Shown: positions 1 to 8,778 of the stretch, piece by piece
Layout: every line of letters begins with the position of its first letter
Numbering within the stretch: the stretch's first letter is position 1
Assembly (NCBI RefSeq): GCF_000745835.1
Contig: NZ_JQKB01000008.1
Coordinates: forward strand, 1-64,000
Direction of reading: 5' to 3'
Length of the DNA: 64,000 nucleotides
Origin: Belnapia moabensis DSM 16746
GTDB taxonomy: Bacteria; Pseudomonadota; Alphaproteobacteria; Acetobacterales; Acetobacteraceae
Translations under genes and position numbers: made by a program
The notes under the pieces: generated by a model
The model's database searches: none
Told to the model about the DNA's origin: nothing
What the model saw: only the letters and a program-made list of their open reading frames with translations

Positions 1-188
1 CGGTGCACCCAATCGCGCAGGGTCTGCCGGTCCATGCCGCAGGTTGCGGCCGCGTCCGTGCGCGACTGCCCTTCCAGTACCAAGGCAAGAGCCAGCATGC
101 GTCGCGCTGCGTTCGCGTCCCGACTGCGAGCTGCAGCCTGCCTCAGGGCATCCGCCGACAAGTCCTGCCGCGTGATCACCACCGCCAT
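1..188 (-). CDS. IS630-family transposase, N-terminal part (runs off the left edge)
   Basis: The minus strand reads open from an ATG at 188 to the window edge and gives 62 residues. Residues about 30-60 form a helix-turn-helix (RRMLALALVLEGQSRTDAA, then GMDRQTLRDWVHR), which is the DNA-binding start typical of IS630/Tc1-like transposases that are frequent in Roseomonas-type genomes. The catalytic DDE domain would lie outside the window. I could not identify the terminal inverted repeat; the 88 bases up to the next gene should hold the element end. Whether the copy is intact cannot be told. Confidence 0.7.
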   Translation of the reverse strand, partial: MAVVITRQDLSADALRQAAARSRDANAARRMLALALVLEGQSRTDAAATCGMDRQTLRDWVH

Positions 189-276
189 CGCAAGCCTCCC
201 GAATCGAACCCCCGGGAGACAGCGAATCACGCCCGCCGCAAACCGCGGATCACATGCGAGTCAGTGACCATGGCGG

Positions 277-852
277 TTGGTATTACACCGTCGTCATTTC
301 CTCGCAACCGCTTTCGCAGGCAGCACAATCCTGGCGGGCCTCCGCCCGGCCCAGGCACAGACCCGCAACGTGATGGAGACGCTGGCCGCCGATGGCCGCT
401 TCAACCGCTTCATCGACCTCATCACCCAGGCCGGCATCACCGACCAGCTGCGCTCCACGGCGAGCGTGACGGTCTTTGCCCCGGTCGATGCGGTCTTCGA
501 CGTGGTCAATGCCCGCATCACCGAGCTGACCGCGCAGGGCTCAGGCAACATCAACCAGAACAGCGCCGACCCGCTGCGGCTGCGCGAGTTCCTGGCCTAC
601 CACATCGTCTCCGGCTCCATGCCCTCCTCTGGCCTGCTGGACGGGCGGCGCTTCAGGACGGTGAACGGCGCCGAGATCCTGGTCGCCAATGACGGCAGCA
701 AGATCGCCATCAGCAACCCGGCGCCCGAGCGGCAGACCGGCAGCTTCGGCGCGGGCGGGCTGAACGTCCAGGCGCCGGCGCTGGTGGTCGGGCCGGACAT
801 CGTCGCCAACAACGGCATCATCCACGCCGTCAGCCAGGTGCTGTTCCCGTAG
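277..852 (+). CDS. Exported fasciclin (FAS1) domain protein
   Basis: This 191-residue protein starts with a twin-arginine-like signal (HRRHFLATAF) followed by a hydrophobic stretch and an AQAQ cleavage site near residue 28. The rest is one FAS1 domain: NVMETLAADGRFNRFIDLI, then VTVFAPVDAVFDVV, and the closing NNGIIHAVSQVLFP. FAS1 proteins are periplasmic or surface adhesion-type proteins of unknown ligand. The start is TTG at 277, because TGA at 265-267 blocks upstream extension and the signal sequence begins there; the ribosome site is weak. The 3' end overlaps the convergent PdeM gene by 23 bases. Confidence 0.85.
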   Translation: MVLHRRHFLATAFAGSTILAGLRPAQAQTRNVMETLAADGRFNRFIDLITQAGITDQLRSTASVTVFAPVDAVFDVVNARITELTAQGSGNINQNSADPLRLREFLAYHIVSGSMPSSGLLDGRRFRTVNGAEILVANDGSKIAISNPAPERQTGSFGAGGLNVQAPALVVGPDIVANNGIIHAVSQVLFP

Positions 853-1552
853 GCACCGCCTGTTGCGAGGGAGCGGCGGTCATGCTGAACAGCCGCTCCC
901 GCCCCAGCAGGAAGAAGCGCGCGCCGCGCGGGAATAGGCCGGCGATGGCCGGGTCCCGCGCGTCGAGCCCGCCCGTATAGGCGCCGAAGGCGGGCAGCAC
1001 GAGGCGCCTGCCGTCGGCGACGAAGCAGGGGCGGGTAATGCCGCCGGCGCGCGTCGCCATGGTCGCTTTCGGGTGGAAATGGCCGGAGACCTCGCCGCCC
1101 GGTGCCATGGCAAAGCGCGAGGCGGCCGGCCGCGCCTGGTGGCGGAAGACGAGCGGGCCGTCGCGTACTTCCTCGGCCGCCGTGCCGGGCAGTCCCTCGG
1201 GCGGCTCCGGGTCATGGTTGCCCAGCACCCAGAGCATCTCGATGCCCGAGAGCATGCGGTGCAGCGCCTCCAGCTCCGCGGGCGGCAGGCGGCTGGCGCC
1301 ATGCCGGTCGTGAAAGCTGTCGCCGAGAGCGATGATCCGCGCCGGTTTCCAGCGACGCAGCAGCAGGGCGAGGCGGGAGAGCGTCTCCCGCGTGTCGTAG
1401 GGCGGCAGGAAGCGGCCGGCGGCGGCGAAGGCGCTGCCCTTCTCCAGGTGCAGATCGGCGACGACCAGCGTGCGCCGCGCCGGCCAGTGCAGCACGCCAG
1501 CCGGGTCGAGCATCAGCCGCTCGCCGCCGAGATGGATCGGGGCCGCGCTCAT
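830..1552 (-). CDS. pdeM: Ligase-associated DNA damage response endonuclease PdeM
   Basis: This 240-residue calcineurin-like metallophosphoesterase carries the metal motifs in order: DLHLEKGS (D33, H35), GDSFHD (D78), GNHD (N112, H113) and SGHFHPK (H158, H160). Members of this family are Mn-dependent single-strand DNA endonucleases found with a helicase, an MBL exonuclease and an ATP-dependent ligase. Its start overlaps the helicase stop by four bases (ATGA, 1549-1552), so the two genes are translationally coupled. All four partners are present here, with the other two on the opposite strand at 5.5-8.1 kb. Confidence 0.92.
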   Translation of the reverse strand: MSAAPIHLGGERLMLDPAGVLHWPARRTLVVADLHLEKGSAFAAAGRFLPPYDTRETLSRLALLLRRWKPARIIALGDSFHDRHGASRLPPAELEALHRMLSGIEMLWVLGNHDPEPPEGLPGTAAEEVRDGPLVFRHQARPAASRFAMAPGGEVSGHFHPKATMATRAGGITRPCFVADGRRLVLPAFGAYTGGLDARDPAIAGLFPRGARFFLLGRERLFSMTAAPSQQAVPTGTAPG

Positions 1553-4095
1553 GCCTGGCCGAGGCTCTTCGGCGCGTTGCGGATGAAGCGGTTGCGGCGC
1601 GGCCGCTCGCGGTGCCGCGGCTTGTCAACGTCGCGCGGGCGGATGGCGATGCCCTCCGTCACATCGGCGAGCAGGCCGGAGAAGAGTTCGGCGCCGCCGG
1701 TCACCTCGCCGACCAGCGCCTCGGCCTCGGCGAGCAGCGCGTCCTCGGCGCCGCCGGCGACCCATTCGCGCCCTTCCTCGATCAGCGCCGGCACGGCCAG
1801 CGGCGAGACGCGGTTGAGGCGGCGGTGGATGATGCGGCCGCGGGCGCGGGCCAGCAGCAGGCTGATGCGGGCGACATCCGTCAGTCCGCCCGCTGCCTCC
1901 TGCCGCGTCGCCCGCATCAGGATGTGGTCGGGCTCGTGCTTGCGCAGCACGTCGTAGATCAGGTCGGCATTCATGGTCATCTGGCGCGGGCGCTTCTCCT
2001 GCCCGGGGTGGTTCTTCTCGAGCAGCCCGGCGATGGTGGCGATGTTGCGGAAGGTGCGGCGGAGCATGGAGCTCTCGGCCATCCACTCCTCCAACTCCTC
2101 GCCAAGGATGTCCTCCTCGAAGAGGTGCTCCACATCGGTCGCCTCGAAGGCGGACCAGGTGGCGAGGACGTAGTCGGTGGCGAGATAGCCGAGCGGGCCG
2201 AAGCCGGCGCGCTCCATCCGCTTGGTGACGAGCATGCCGAGCGTCTGGTGCGCCAGCCGCCCCTCGAAGCAATAGGCGACGAGGAACCAGCGGCCGCCGC
2301 GCGGGAAGGTCTCGATCAGCAGCCCGTCCTTGGGGGGCAGCATGCTCTGCTTGCGTTGCAGCTTCAGCCAGTCCTGCACGGGGGCGGGCAGCAGGCGCCA
2401 CTTGCGCGGGTCGTTGACGATCTCCCGCACCCGGGCCGCGAGCCAGGTGGAGAGCGGCATGCGGGAGCCGGCATAGGCGGGGACGCGCGGCTCGCCCTCG
2501 CCGCCCCGGGATACGACAGCGCTGACGCCGTCCAGCGCCTCGAAGCGGAGCGTCTGGCCGGCGAAGATGAAGCAGTCGCCGGCGACGAGCGTCGAGATGA
2601 ACCACTCCTCCACCTCGCCCAGCACCGGGCCGCCGCGGAGGCGGACCTTCAGCAGCGGCGTCTCGACGATGGTGCCGAGATTCATCCGCAGCTGCCGTGC
2701 CACGTGCTGGTCGCGCACATGGACCAGCCCCTCGGCATCGCGGAACAGCTTGCGGAAGCGGTCATAGACGCGGAGCGCGTAGCCGCCATTCTCGACGAAG
2801 CCGAGCACGTCGTCGAAGTCGCGGCGGGTGAGGGCGGCATAGGGCGCGGCGCGGCGGACCTCCTCGTAGAGGTCGTCCGGATGGAAGGGAGCGTGGCAGG
2901 CCATGGCGAGGATGTGCTGGGCCAGCACGTCGAGCCCGCCGGGGCGCGGCGGGTCGCCGTCCAGCTCCTCGTGCCGCACCGCCTCGAGCGCCGCGGTGCA
3001 CTCGATCACCTCGAAGCGGTTGGCGGGGACGAGCACGGCGCGGGAGGGCTCGTCCATCCGGTGGTTGGCGCGGCCGACGCGTTGCAGCAGCCGCGCCACG
3101 CCCTTCGGCGCCCCGACCTGGATGACCTGGTCCACATCGCCCCAGTCGATGCCGAGGTCGAGCGAGGCGGTCGCCACCACGGCGCGCAGCTTCCCCGCCG
3201 CCATCGCCGCCTCCACCTTGCGGCGCTGCTCGACGGTGAGGCTGCCATGATGGAGGGCGATCGCCAGGCCGTCCTCGTTCAACCGCCATAGCGCCTGGAA
3301 GCAAAGCTCCGACTGGGCACGGGTGTTGACGAAGACGATGGTGACACGCGCCTCGCGGATGCGGCGGTAGACCTCCGGCATGGAGGCGAGGCCCATATGG
3401 CCGCCCCAGGGCAGCCGGCCCTCGGGCAGTGTGATCGACAGCTCCGGCGGCGCGCCGCCGCGCACCTGGACGAGGCGCACATCCTCGGCCTTGCCGGAGG
3501 GGGAGAGGAAGGCGCGCAGCGGCTCCGGCCAGGCGACCGTCGCCGAGAGGCCGACGCGCCGCGCCGCCGGTGCCAGCCTCCCGAGCCGGGCGAGGGCGAG
3601 GGCCAACTGGTCGCCCCGCTTGCTGCCGGCCAGCGCATGGATCTCATCGACGATGACGGCGCCGAGCCCGGCGAAGACCTCCGCCGCCTCGGGCTGGGAG
3701 AGCATCAGGGCGAGGCTCTCCGGCGTCGTCAGCAGCAGGTTGGGCGGGTCGGCGCGCTGCCGGGCGCGGCGGTTCTGCGGCGTGTCGCCCGTCCGCGTCT
3801 CGATGCGGATCGGCAGGCCCATCTCCTCGACCGGCGCCATGAGATTGCGAGCGATATCGACGGCCAGCGCCTTCAGCGGCGAGATGTAGAGGGTGTGAAG
3901 GCCGGGACGCGGGTTGCGGGCGAGGTCGACGAGGCTCGGCAGGAAGCCGGCCAGAGTCTTGCCGCCGCCGGTCGGCGCGACCAGCAGGGCGGATTCGCCA
4001 GCCTGCCCCGCCCGCAGCAGCGCGAGCTGGTGCGCCCGCGGCGTCCAGCCTCGCCCGGCGAACCAGGCGGCAAACGGTTCCGGCAATGTTCCCAT
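1549..4095 (-). CDS. Ligase-associated DNA damage response DEXH-box helicase (Lhr-core type)
   Basis: This is an 848-residue superfamily 2 helicase. Visible motifs are Walker A APTGGGKT (residues 40-47), TTPESL (123-128) and DEIHAL (motif II, 150-155). Later come a SLDLGIDWGDVD segment and QRVGRANHR, which is motif VI. The length and C-terminal region match the Lhr-core proteins, 3'-5' DNA helicases of the ligase-associated repair set. It is the first gene of a two-gene unit with pdeM. It should unwind duplexes for the MPE/exonuclease/ligase partners; their concerted action is inferred from gene neighbourhood rather than shown here. Confidence 0.92.
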   Translation of the reverse strand: MGTLPEPFAAWFAGRGWTPRAHQLALLRAGQAGESALLVAPTGGGKTLAGFLPSLVDLARNPRPGLHTLYISPLKALAVDIARNLMAPVEEMGLPIRIETRTGDTPQNRRARQRADPPNLLLTTPESLALMLSQPEAAEVFAGLGAVIVDEIHALAGSKRGDQLALALARLGRLAPAARRVGLSATVAWPEPLRAFLSPSGKAEDVRLVQVRGGAPPELSITLPEGRLPWGGHMGLASMPEVYRRIREARVTIVFVNTRAQSELCFQALWRLNEDGLAIALHHGSLTVEQRRKVEAAMAAGKLRAVVATASLDLGIDWGDVDQVIQVGAPKGVARLLQRVGRANHRMDEPSRAVLVPANRFEVIECTAALEAVRHEELDGDPPRPGGLDVLAQHILAMACHAPFHPDDLYEEVRRAAPYAALTRRDFDDVLGFVENGGYALRVYDRFRKLFRDAEGLVHVRDQHVARQLRMNLGTIVETPLLKVRLRGGPVLGEVEEWFISTLVAGDCFIFAGQTLRFEALDGVSAVVSRGGEGEPRVPAYAGSRMPLSTWLAARVREIVNDPRKWRLLPAPVQDWLKLQRKQSMLPPKDGLLIETFPRGGRWFLVAYCFEGRLAHQTLGMLVTKRMERAGFGPLGYLATDYVLATWSAFEATDVEHLFEEDILGEELEEWMAESSMLRRTFRNIATIAGLLEKNHPGQEKRPRQMTMNADLIYDVLRKHEPDHILMRATRQEAAGGLTDVARISLLLARARGRIIHRRLNRVSPLAVPALIEEGREWVAGGAEDALLAEAEALVGEVTGGAELFSGLLADVTEGIAIRPRDVDKPRHRERPRRNRFIRNAPKSLGQA

Positions 4096-4137
4096 CCGGC
4101 CCCTTATATGGCGGGACCGGGCGGACTCGGGAAGGCG

Positions 4138-5184
4138 TTACCCGCAGGCGAAGCGAAGCGTCGCCTTCGTTCCGCTATCGGCTTCGATCCGCAGGCTGGC
4201 ATGGGCCTGCCGCGCCAGCCGTGGCACCAGGTGCAGGCCGAGGCAGCCCTGCGGCGAGTTGCGCCGCTGCGCCTCCTGCAGGCCGATGCCGTTATCCGCC
4301 ACCACCAGCTCGCCGAGCCCCGGCGCTGGCCGGCGCAGCGACAGGCGGACGGTGCCGGTATGGTGTTCGGGAAAGGCGTGGCGGACGGCATTCACCACCA
4401 GCTCGTTGACGATGAGGGCGAGCGGCGTCGCCTGGGAGACGGGCAGCAGCAGCCCCGGCTCCACCTCCACCTCCAGGGCGATGCCGGGGCGGCCGACCAC
4501 ATCCAGCGCGCTGCGGGCGGTAGCCTGCAATTCGGCGCCGAGGTCGATCATCGCATTCTCGGCGATGCGGAACATGCGGTCCTGCACCAGCGTCGCCAGC
4601 ATCACTCGCGTCGCGGCGCCGCGCAGCGCGGCCGATACCTCCGGGCTGGTGGCGCGGCTGGCCTGCAGGCCGAGGAAGGAGGTGGTGGCCTGGGCGTTGT
4701 TCTTCACCCGGTGATGCAGCTCGGCCAGCAGCAGCTCCCGCTCGGCGAGCGCGTGGCGACGCTCCTCCAGCGCCTGGCGCATCTCGGTGATGTCGACGCA
4801 GGAGCCGACGAAGCCGGTGAACTGGCCATCCTGGCAGAGCGGCCGCGCGGTCTCGAGCAGCCAGCGCCATTCCCCGTCATGCCGGCGGAGGCGGAAGTCG
4901 AGGGTGAAGGGCACGCGGTCGGCAAAGCCGCGGAGGAAGGCCTGCTCACGGCGTGCCCGATCCTCGGGATGCACGTCCTCGAGCCAGCCGGCGCCCAACT
5001 CCTCCTCCAGCGTCCGGCCGGTGAAGTCGAGCCAGGACTGGTTGACGAAAGTCCGCTCGCGGTCCGGCCCCGCCTGCCAAAGCATCACCGGGGCGTAGTC
5101 GGCCAGGAGGGAGGGTTCGGCCTGACCAGCCGTCACCTGCGTCGCCAGCCTGGCATTTGTGGCACTCCCTTGCCCTGGCGACAT
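4138..5184 (-). CDS. PAS-domain sensor histidine kinase (HisKA_2 family)
   Basis: The proposed protein has 348 residues. A PAS domain (about 25-135, WQAGPDRERTFVNQSWLDFTG to GFVGSCVDITE) is followed by a HisKA_2 dimerisation motif ELHHRVKNN (likely phospho-His 158) and an HATPase with N box NELVVNAVRHAF and G box DNGIGL. There is no membrane segment, so sensing is cytoplasmic. I chose ATG 5184 because an AGAGGA ribosome site sits just upstream; the frame stays open to 5355, but those 57 residues do not resemble the family. It sits between the divergent halves of the ligase-associated repair set and has no adjacent response regulator. Confidence 0.85.
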   Translation of the reverse strand: MSPGQGSATNARLATQVTAGQAEPSLLADYAPVMLWQAGPDRERTFVNQSWLDFTGRTLEEELGAGWLEDVHPEDRARREQAFLRGFADRVPFTLDFRLRRHDGEWRWLLETARPLCQDGQFTGFVGSCVDITEMRQALEERRHALAERELLLAELHHRVKNNAQATTSFLGLQASRATSPEVSAALRGAATRVMLATLVQDRMFRIAENAMIDLGAELQATARSALDVVGRPGIALEVEVEPGLLLPVSQATPLALIVNELVVNAVRHAFPEHHTGTVRLSLRRPAPGLGELVVADNGIGLQEAQRRNSPQGCLGLHLVPRLARQAHASLRIEADSGTKATLRFACG

Positions 5185-5492
5185 CCAGTCCTCTTGCCCT
5201 TTATCGATGCCGCGACGCCGTAGGCCGTTGCAGTTACGGTCCCGTATGACGCATGAAGCGACCAGAGGTTTCCTTGGCTTTGCCTTGGCGCGCGCCAATG
5301 GAAACAGCGCGCCGCAGGCCGGGTTGCCGACACGGCCAAAACCATCCGTCATCACTGCGTCGCACTCTCAATCAGCGCCACCCGGGACGCAATTAGCTTC
5401 GCTGTGAGGTGATTTTTCGAACAATTCAACAATATCCTGGCAGCAAGGTGATGGGTTGCACCGGCGCGGCGCAGGGCCAAGCTTCCTTCACG
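5185..5492. other. Divergent intergenic region between the PAS kinase and the MBL exonuclease
   Basis: This 308-base gap separates two divergent genes and must hold both promoters. A frame continuing the exonuclease upstream to GTG 5409 is open but looks non-coding. I see two ECF-sigma-like arrangements, both imperfect: GGAAAC at 5300-5305 with GTT 17 bases later (plus strand), and GGAAAC at 5273-5268 with CGTC 16 bases later (minus strand). Neither matches the GGAAC consensus exactly, so they are only candidates. No SOS box was seen. Confidence 0.3.
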
Positions 5493-6533
5493 ATGCCTCA
5501 TCCCGAGACCTGGCTCCGCGTCACCCCCGACGGCCTCCTCTGCGAGCCCGGCGGCTTCTTCATCGACCCGGTACGGCCTGTGGAGCGGGCCGTCATCACC
5601 CATGGCCATGCCGACCATGCCCGGCCCGGCCACCGATCCGTGCTGGCGACGCCGGAGACGCTCGCCATCATGCGGGCGCGGATGGGCGAGGGGGCGGGAG
5701 ATAGCCAGCAGGAGATGCGCCATGGCGAGGTGCTGCGGCAGGGCGACGTCACCATCCGCCTGGTGCCGGCCGGGCATGTGCTCGGCTCGGCGCAGGTGGT
5801 AATGGAGTGGCGGGGCAGCCGGGCCGTCGTCTCCGGCGACTACAAGCGCCAGGCGGATGCCACCTGCCTGCCCTTCGAGCCCGTGCCCTGCGACGTCTTC
5901 GTCACCGAGGCGACCTTCGCCCTGCCGGTCTTCCGCCACCCGGACCCGGCGCATGAGGTGGCGAAGCTGCTGCGGAGCCTCGCCCTGTTCCCGGAGCGGA
6001 CGCATGTGGTCGGCTGCTACGCGCTCGGGAAGTGCCAGCGCCTGATCACGCTGCTCCGCGCCGCGGGCTGGGACCGACCTATCCACCTGCATGGGGCGCA
6101 GCAGCCGCTCTGCCGGCTCTACGAGCAGCTCGGCGTCCCGCTCGGCGAGCTGCGGCCGGCGACGGTTGCCAACAAGGCGGAGCTGCGCGGCGCCATCGTG
6201 CTCGCCCCGCCCTCGGCCATCGCCGACCGCTGGGCGCGGCGGTTGGCCGAGCCGGTGACGGCGCTGGCCAGCGGCTGGATGCGGGTCCGCCAGCGGGCGA
6301 AGCTGCGCGGCGTCGAGCTGCCCATGGTCATCAGCGACCATGCCGATTGGCCGGACCTCAACCGCACCATCGACGAGGTGGCCGCACCGGAGGTCTGGGT
6401 GACCCATGGGCGGGACGACGCGCTGGTGCATGCGCTGGCCGGGCGCGGCATCCGCGGGCGGGCGCTGCATCTGGTCGGGCTCGGCGAGGATGAGGACGAG
6501 GCTGTGGCGTCCGAGGGAGCCCCCGCGGCATGA
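5493..6533 (+). CDS. Ligase-associated DNA exonuclease (metallo-beta-lactamase fold)
   Basis: With the start at ATG 5493 the protein has 346 residues and begins like its family (MPHPETWLRVTPDGLLCEPG). The MBL/beta-CASP metal motif THGHADHARPGH is near residue 36, and SGDYKRQ and VTEATFALP follow as in SNM1/CPSF-like nucleases. In the characterised clusters this enzyme is a DNA exonuclease that trims ends for the ligase. GTG 5409 and ATG 5450 are alternative starts, but the extra residues look non-coding. The stop overlaps the ligase ATG by four bases (6530-6533). Confidence 0.9.
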   Translation: MPHPETWLRVTPDGLLCEPGGFFIDPVRPVERAVITHGHADHARPGHRSVLATPETLAIMRARMGEGAGDSQQEMRHGEVLRQGDVTIRLVPAGHVLGSAQVVMEWRGSRAVVSGDYKRQADATCLPFEPVPCDVFVTEATFALPVFRHPDPAHEVAKLLRSLALFPERTHVVGCYALGKCQRLITLLRAAGWDRPIHLHGAQQPLCRLYEQLGVPLGELRPATVANKAELRGAIVLAPPSAIADRWARRLAEPVTALASGWMRVRQRAKLRGVELPMVISDHADWPDLNRTIDEVAAPEVWVTHGRDDALVHALAGRGIRGRALHLVGLGEDEDEAVASEGAPAA

Positions 6534-8137
6534 GCCTGCCCGCATTCGCCGAGCTGCTGGAGCGGCTGGTCTTCACTCCCGGCCGCAACGCCAAGCTCGC
6601 CCTGCTGCGCGACTGGTTCGCCACCCAGCCGGACCCGGACCGCGGCGTCGGCCTCGCCGCCCTGACCGAGGAGCTGGTCTTCACCACGGCCAAGCCGATG
6701 CTGATCCGCGACCTGGTGGCGGCGCGGACGGACCCGGTGCTGCTCGCCCTCAGCCACGACTATGTCGGCGACCTGGCCGAGACGGTGGCGCTGATCTGGC
6801 CGGAGCGCATGGGGGTGAACGCCGAGCCGCCGACCCTCTCCGAGGTGGTGGAGGCGCTGGAGGTGACGCCGAAGGCGGAGCTGCCAGCCTTGATCGCTGG
6901 CTGGCTCGACACGCTCGACTCCGGCGGGCGGCTGGCGCTGATCAAGCTCATCACCGGAGGGTTGCGCGTCGGCGTCTCCGGGCGGCTGGCGCGGGTCGCG
7001 CTGGCCGAGTGGTCGGGCAAGCCGGTCGAGGAGATCGAGGAGATCTGGCACGGCGTCGCCCCGCCCTACCTGCCGATCTTCCGCTGGCTGGAGGGGCAGG
7101 CGGAAAAGCCCGACCCGCGCGACGCACCCGTCTTCCGCCCGCTGATGCTGGCCCATCCGCTGGAGGACCGCGACCTCGCCGCGCTCGACCCCGCGGCCTA
7201 TCGCGCCGAGTGGAAGTGGGACGGCATCCGCGTCCAGCTCACCGCCGGGCCGGGCGGCCGGCGCATCTGGAGCCGGGGCGGGGAGGACATCTCGGGCGGC
7301 TTCCCCGAGATCACCGAGGCGATGGACTTCCATGGCGTGCTGGATGGCGAGCTGCTGGTGATCCGCGACGGCCTGGTGGCCCCCTTCGCCGATCTGCAGC
7401 AGCGGCTGAACCGCAAGCAGGTCGGGCCGAAGATGCTGCGCGACTACCCGGTCGGCGTTCGCCTCTACGACCTGCTCTTCGAAGGCGGTGAGGATCTTCG
7501 CCCGCTGCCCTTCGACGAGCGGCGGCGAAGGCTGGAGGATTGGGTCGCCCGCCATGAGCCGGCGCGGATGGACCTCTCGCCGCTGATCGCCTTCGCCTCC
7601 GTCGCGCAGCTCTCCGAGGTGCGGGATGGCGCGCGGGCAGCCTCGATCGAGGGGCTGATGTTGAAACGCGCCGACAGCCCCTACCTCGCCGGGCGGCAGA
7701 AGGGGATGTGGTGGAAGTGGAAGCGCGACCCGCTCTCCATCGACGCCGTGCTGATGTATGCCCAGCGCGGCCATGGCAAGCGGAGCAGCTTCTACTCCGA
7801 CTACACCTTCGGCCTCTGGCGCCCGGATGGGGCAGGGGGCGAGGAGCTGGTGCCGGTCGGCAAGGCCTATTCCGGCTACACGGATGAGGAGCTGGGCTGG
7901 CTCGACCGCTGGATCCGCAACCACACGACCAGCCGCTTCGGCCCGGTGCGGGAGGTGGAGAAGGCGCTGGTACTGGAGGTGATCTTCGACGCGGCGCAGC
8001 TCTCCGGACGGCACAAATCGGGCGTCGCGCTGCGCTTCCCGCGCATCGCCCGCATCCGCACCGACAAGCCGGCCAGCGAGGCGGACCGGCTGGAGAACCT
8101 GATGGCCTATGTCGAGGCGGGGCCGGCAGAGGGGTGA
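6530..8137 (+). CDS. ATP-dependent DNA ligase (cisplatin damage response / ligase-associated type)
   Basis: This 535-residue ligase has an N-terminal DNA-binding domain (1-200), the nucleotidyltransferase motif I KWDGIR with the adenylated lysine at K229, motif III-like LDGELLV, motif IV EGLMLKR and motif V WWKWKRDPL, then an OB-fold domain ending near RFPRIARIRTDKP. It belongs to the bacterial ATP-dependent ligases that cluster with pdeM, the Lhr-like helicase and the MBL exonuclease, not to the NHEJ LigD type. It is coupled to the exonuclease by an ATGA overlap. It is a second ligase beside the NAD-dependent LigA expected elsewhere. Confidence 0.92.
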   Translation: MSLPAFAELLERLVFTPGRNAKLALLRDWFATQPDPDRGVGLAALTEELVFTTAKPMLIRDLVAARTDPVLLALSHDYVGDLAETVALIWPERMGVNAEPPTLSEVVEALEVTPKAELPALIAGWLDTLDSGGRLALIKLITGGLRVGVSGRLARVALAEWSGKPVEEIEEIWHGVAPPYLPIFRWLEGQAEKPDPRDAPVFRPLMLAHPLEDRDLAALDPAAYRAEWKWDGIRVQLTAGPGGRRIWSRGGEDISGGFPEITEAMDFHGVLDGELLVIRDGLVAPFADLQQRLNRKQVGPKMLRDYPVGVRLYDLLFEGGEDLRPLPFDERRRRLEDWVARHEPARMDLSPLIAFASVAQLSEVRDGARAASIEGLMLKRADSPYLAGRQKGMWWKWKRDPLSIDAVLMYAQRGHGKRSSFYSDYTFGLWRPDGAGGEELVPVGKAYSGYTDEELGWLDRWIRNHTTSRFGPVREVEKALVLEVIFDAAQLSGRHKSGVALRFPRIARIRTDKPASEADRLENLMAYVEAGPAEG

Positions 8138-8187
8138 TTACCCTCCCTGGTATCCGGGACGGTGGCGCAGGGCTGCTCAGGCCCGCC

Positions 8188-8778
8188 TCATTCCCGATGC
8201 GCCAGGTAATGCGCCAGCCCCGCGATGTCGGCATCGGACAGGCCGAACACGGCACCATTCATTTGCGGGTCGGCACCGTTGCGCTGGCCGTCGCGGTATT
8301 CGGTCAGGGTGCGCGCGAGGAACTCCTCACGCTGGCCGGTGAGGCGCGGGATCTGCTCGCGTCCCGCAAGGCTCGGCAGATGGCAGGTCGTGCAATGCCG
8401 CGGACCCAGCAAGGCCTCGCCGCGGGCTGCCAGCGCCGCATCGCGCGGGCTGCGGTCCTCGGCCGGGCTGGGCGGGAGGCTGCTGAACCAGGCGGCGAGA
8501 TCCTCGATATCCTGGTCGGGCATATTCTCGACGAAGGGCTGCATCGCCGGGACCTGGCGGATGCCCTCCCGCATCAGGATCAGCTGGATCGTGACGTAGC
8601 CCGGTTGCTGCGCTGCGAGCGAGGGGATGTCCGGAATGCGGCTTCGCCCATCCTCGCCATGGCAGGTGCTGCAACGGCCGCTGGCCAGCGCCTGGCCCCG
8701 GCCCTTGTCCTGTGCGGCCGCGAGGCCAGGGAGGCCGACGGCCAGGACGGCCGCCGCCAGGAACCGCGCGAGACTCAC
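8188..8778 (-). CDS. Periplasmic di-haem cytochrome c
   Basis: This 196-residue protein begins with a signal peptide (about residues 1-22, ending AAAQ) and has two haem c sites, CSTCH (36-40) and CTTCH (129-133), in a duplicated c4/c553-like fold. The likely distal Met ligands lie in the segments after each site (for example the NMPDQDIEDLAAWF region). The start is GTG 8778, which overlaps the TGA of the upstream dehydrogenase-like gene (GTGA, 8775-8778). That coupling suggests it accepts electrons from the upstream periplasmic enzyme; this is inference from position. Confidence 0.88.
   Translation of the reverse strand: MSLARFLAAAVLAVGLPGLAAAQDKGRGQALASGRCSTCHGEDGRSRIPDIPSLAAQQPGYVTIQLILMREGIRQVPAMQPFVENMPDQDIEDLAAWFSSLPPSPAEDRSPRDAALAARGEALLGPRHCTTCHLPSLAGREQIPRLTGQREEFLARTLTEYRDGQRNGADPQMNGAVFGLSDADIAGLAHYLAHRE

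Noticed and set aside
1612-3291. A plus-strand frame of 559 codons antisense to the Lhr-like helicase
   Set aside because: His/Gln/Gly/Asp-rich shadow translation; the helicase motifs lie on the other strand.
5185-5355. Upstream extension of the PAS kinase gene by 57 codons
   Set aside because: The residues do not resemble a kinase N-terminus, and a good ribosome site sits directly before ATG 5184.
6119-8014. A minus-strand frame of 631 codons antisense to the exonuclease and ligase genes
   Set aside because: No recognisable domain; the ligase and exonuclease motifs on the plus strand account for the region.
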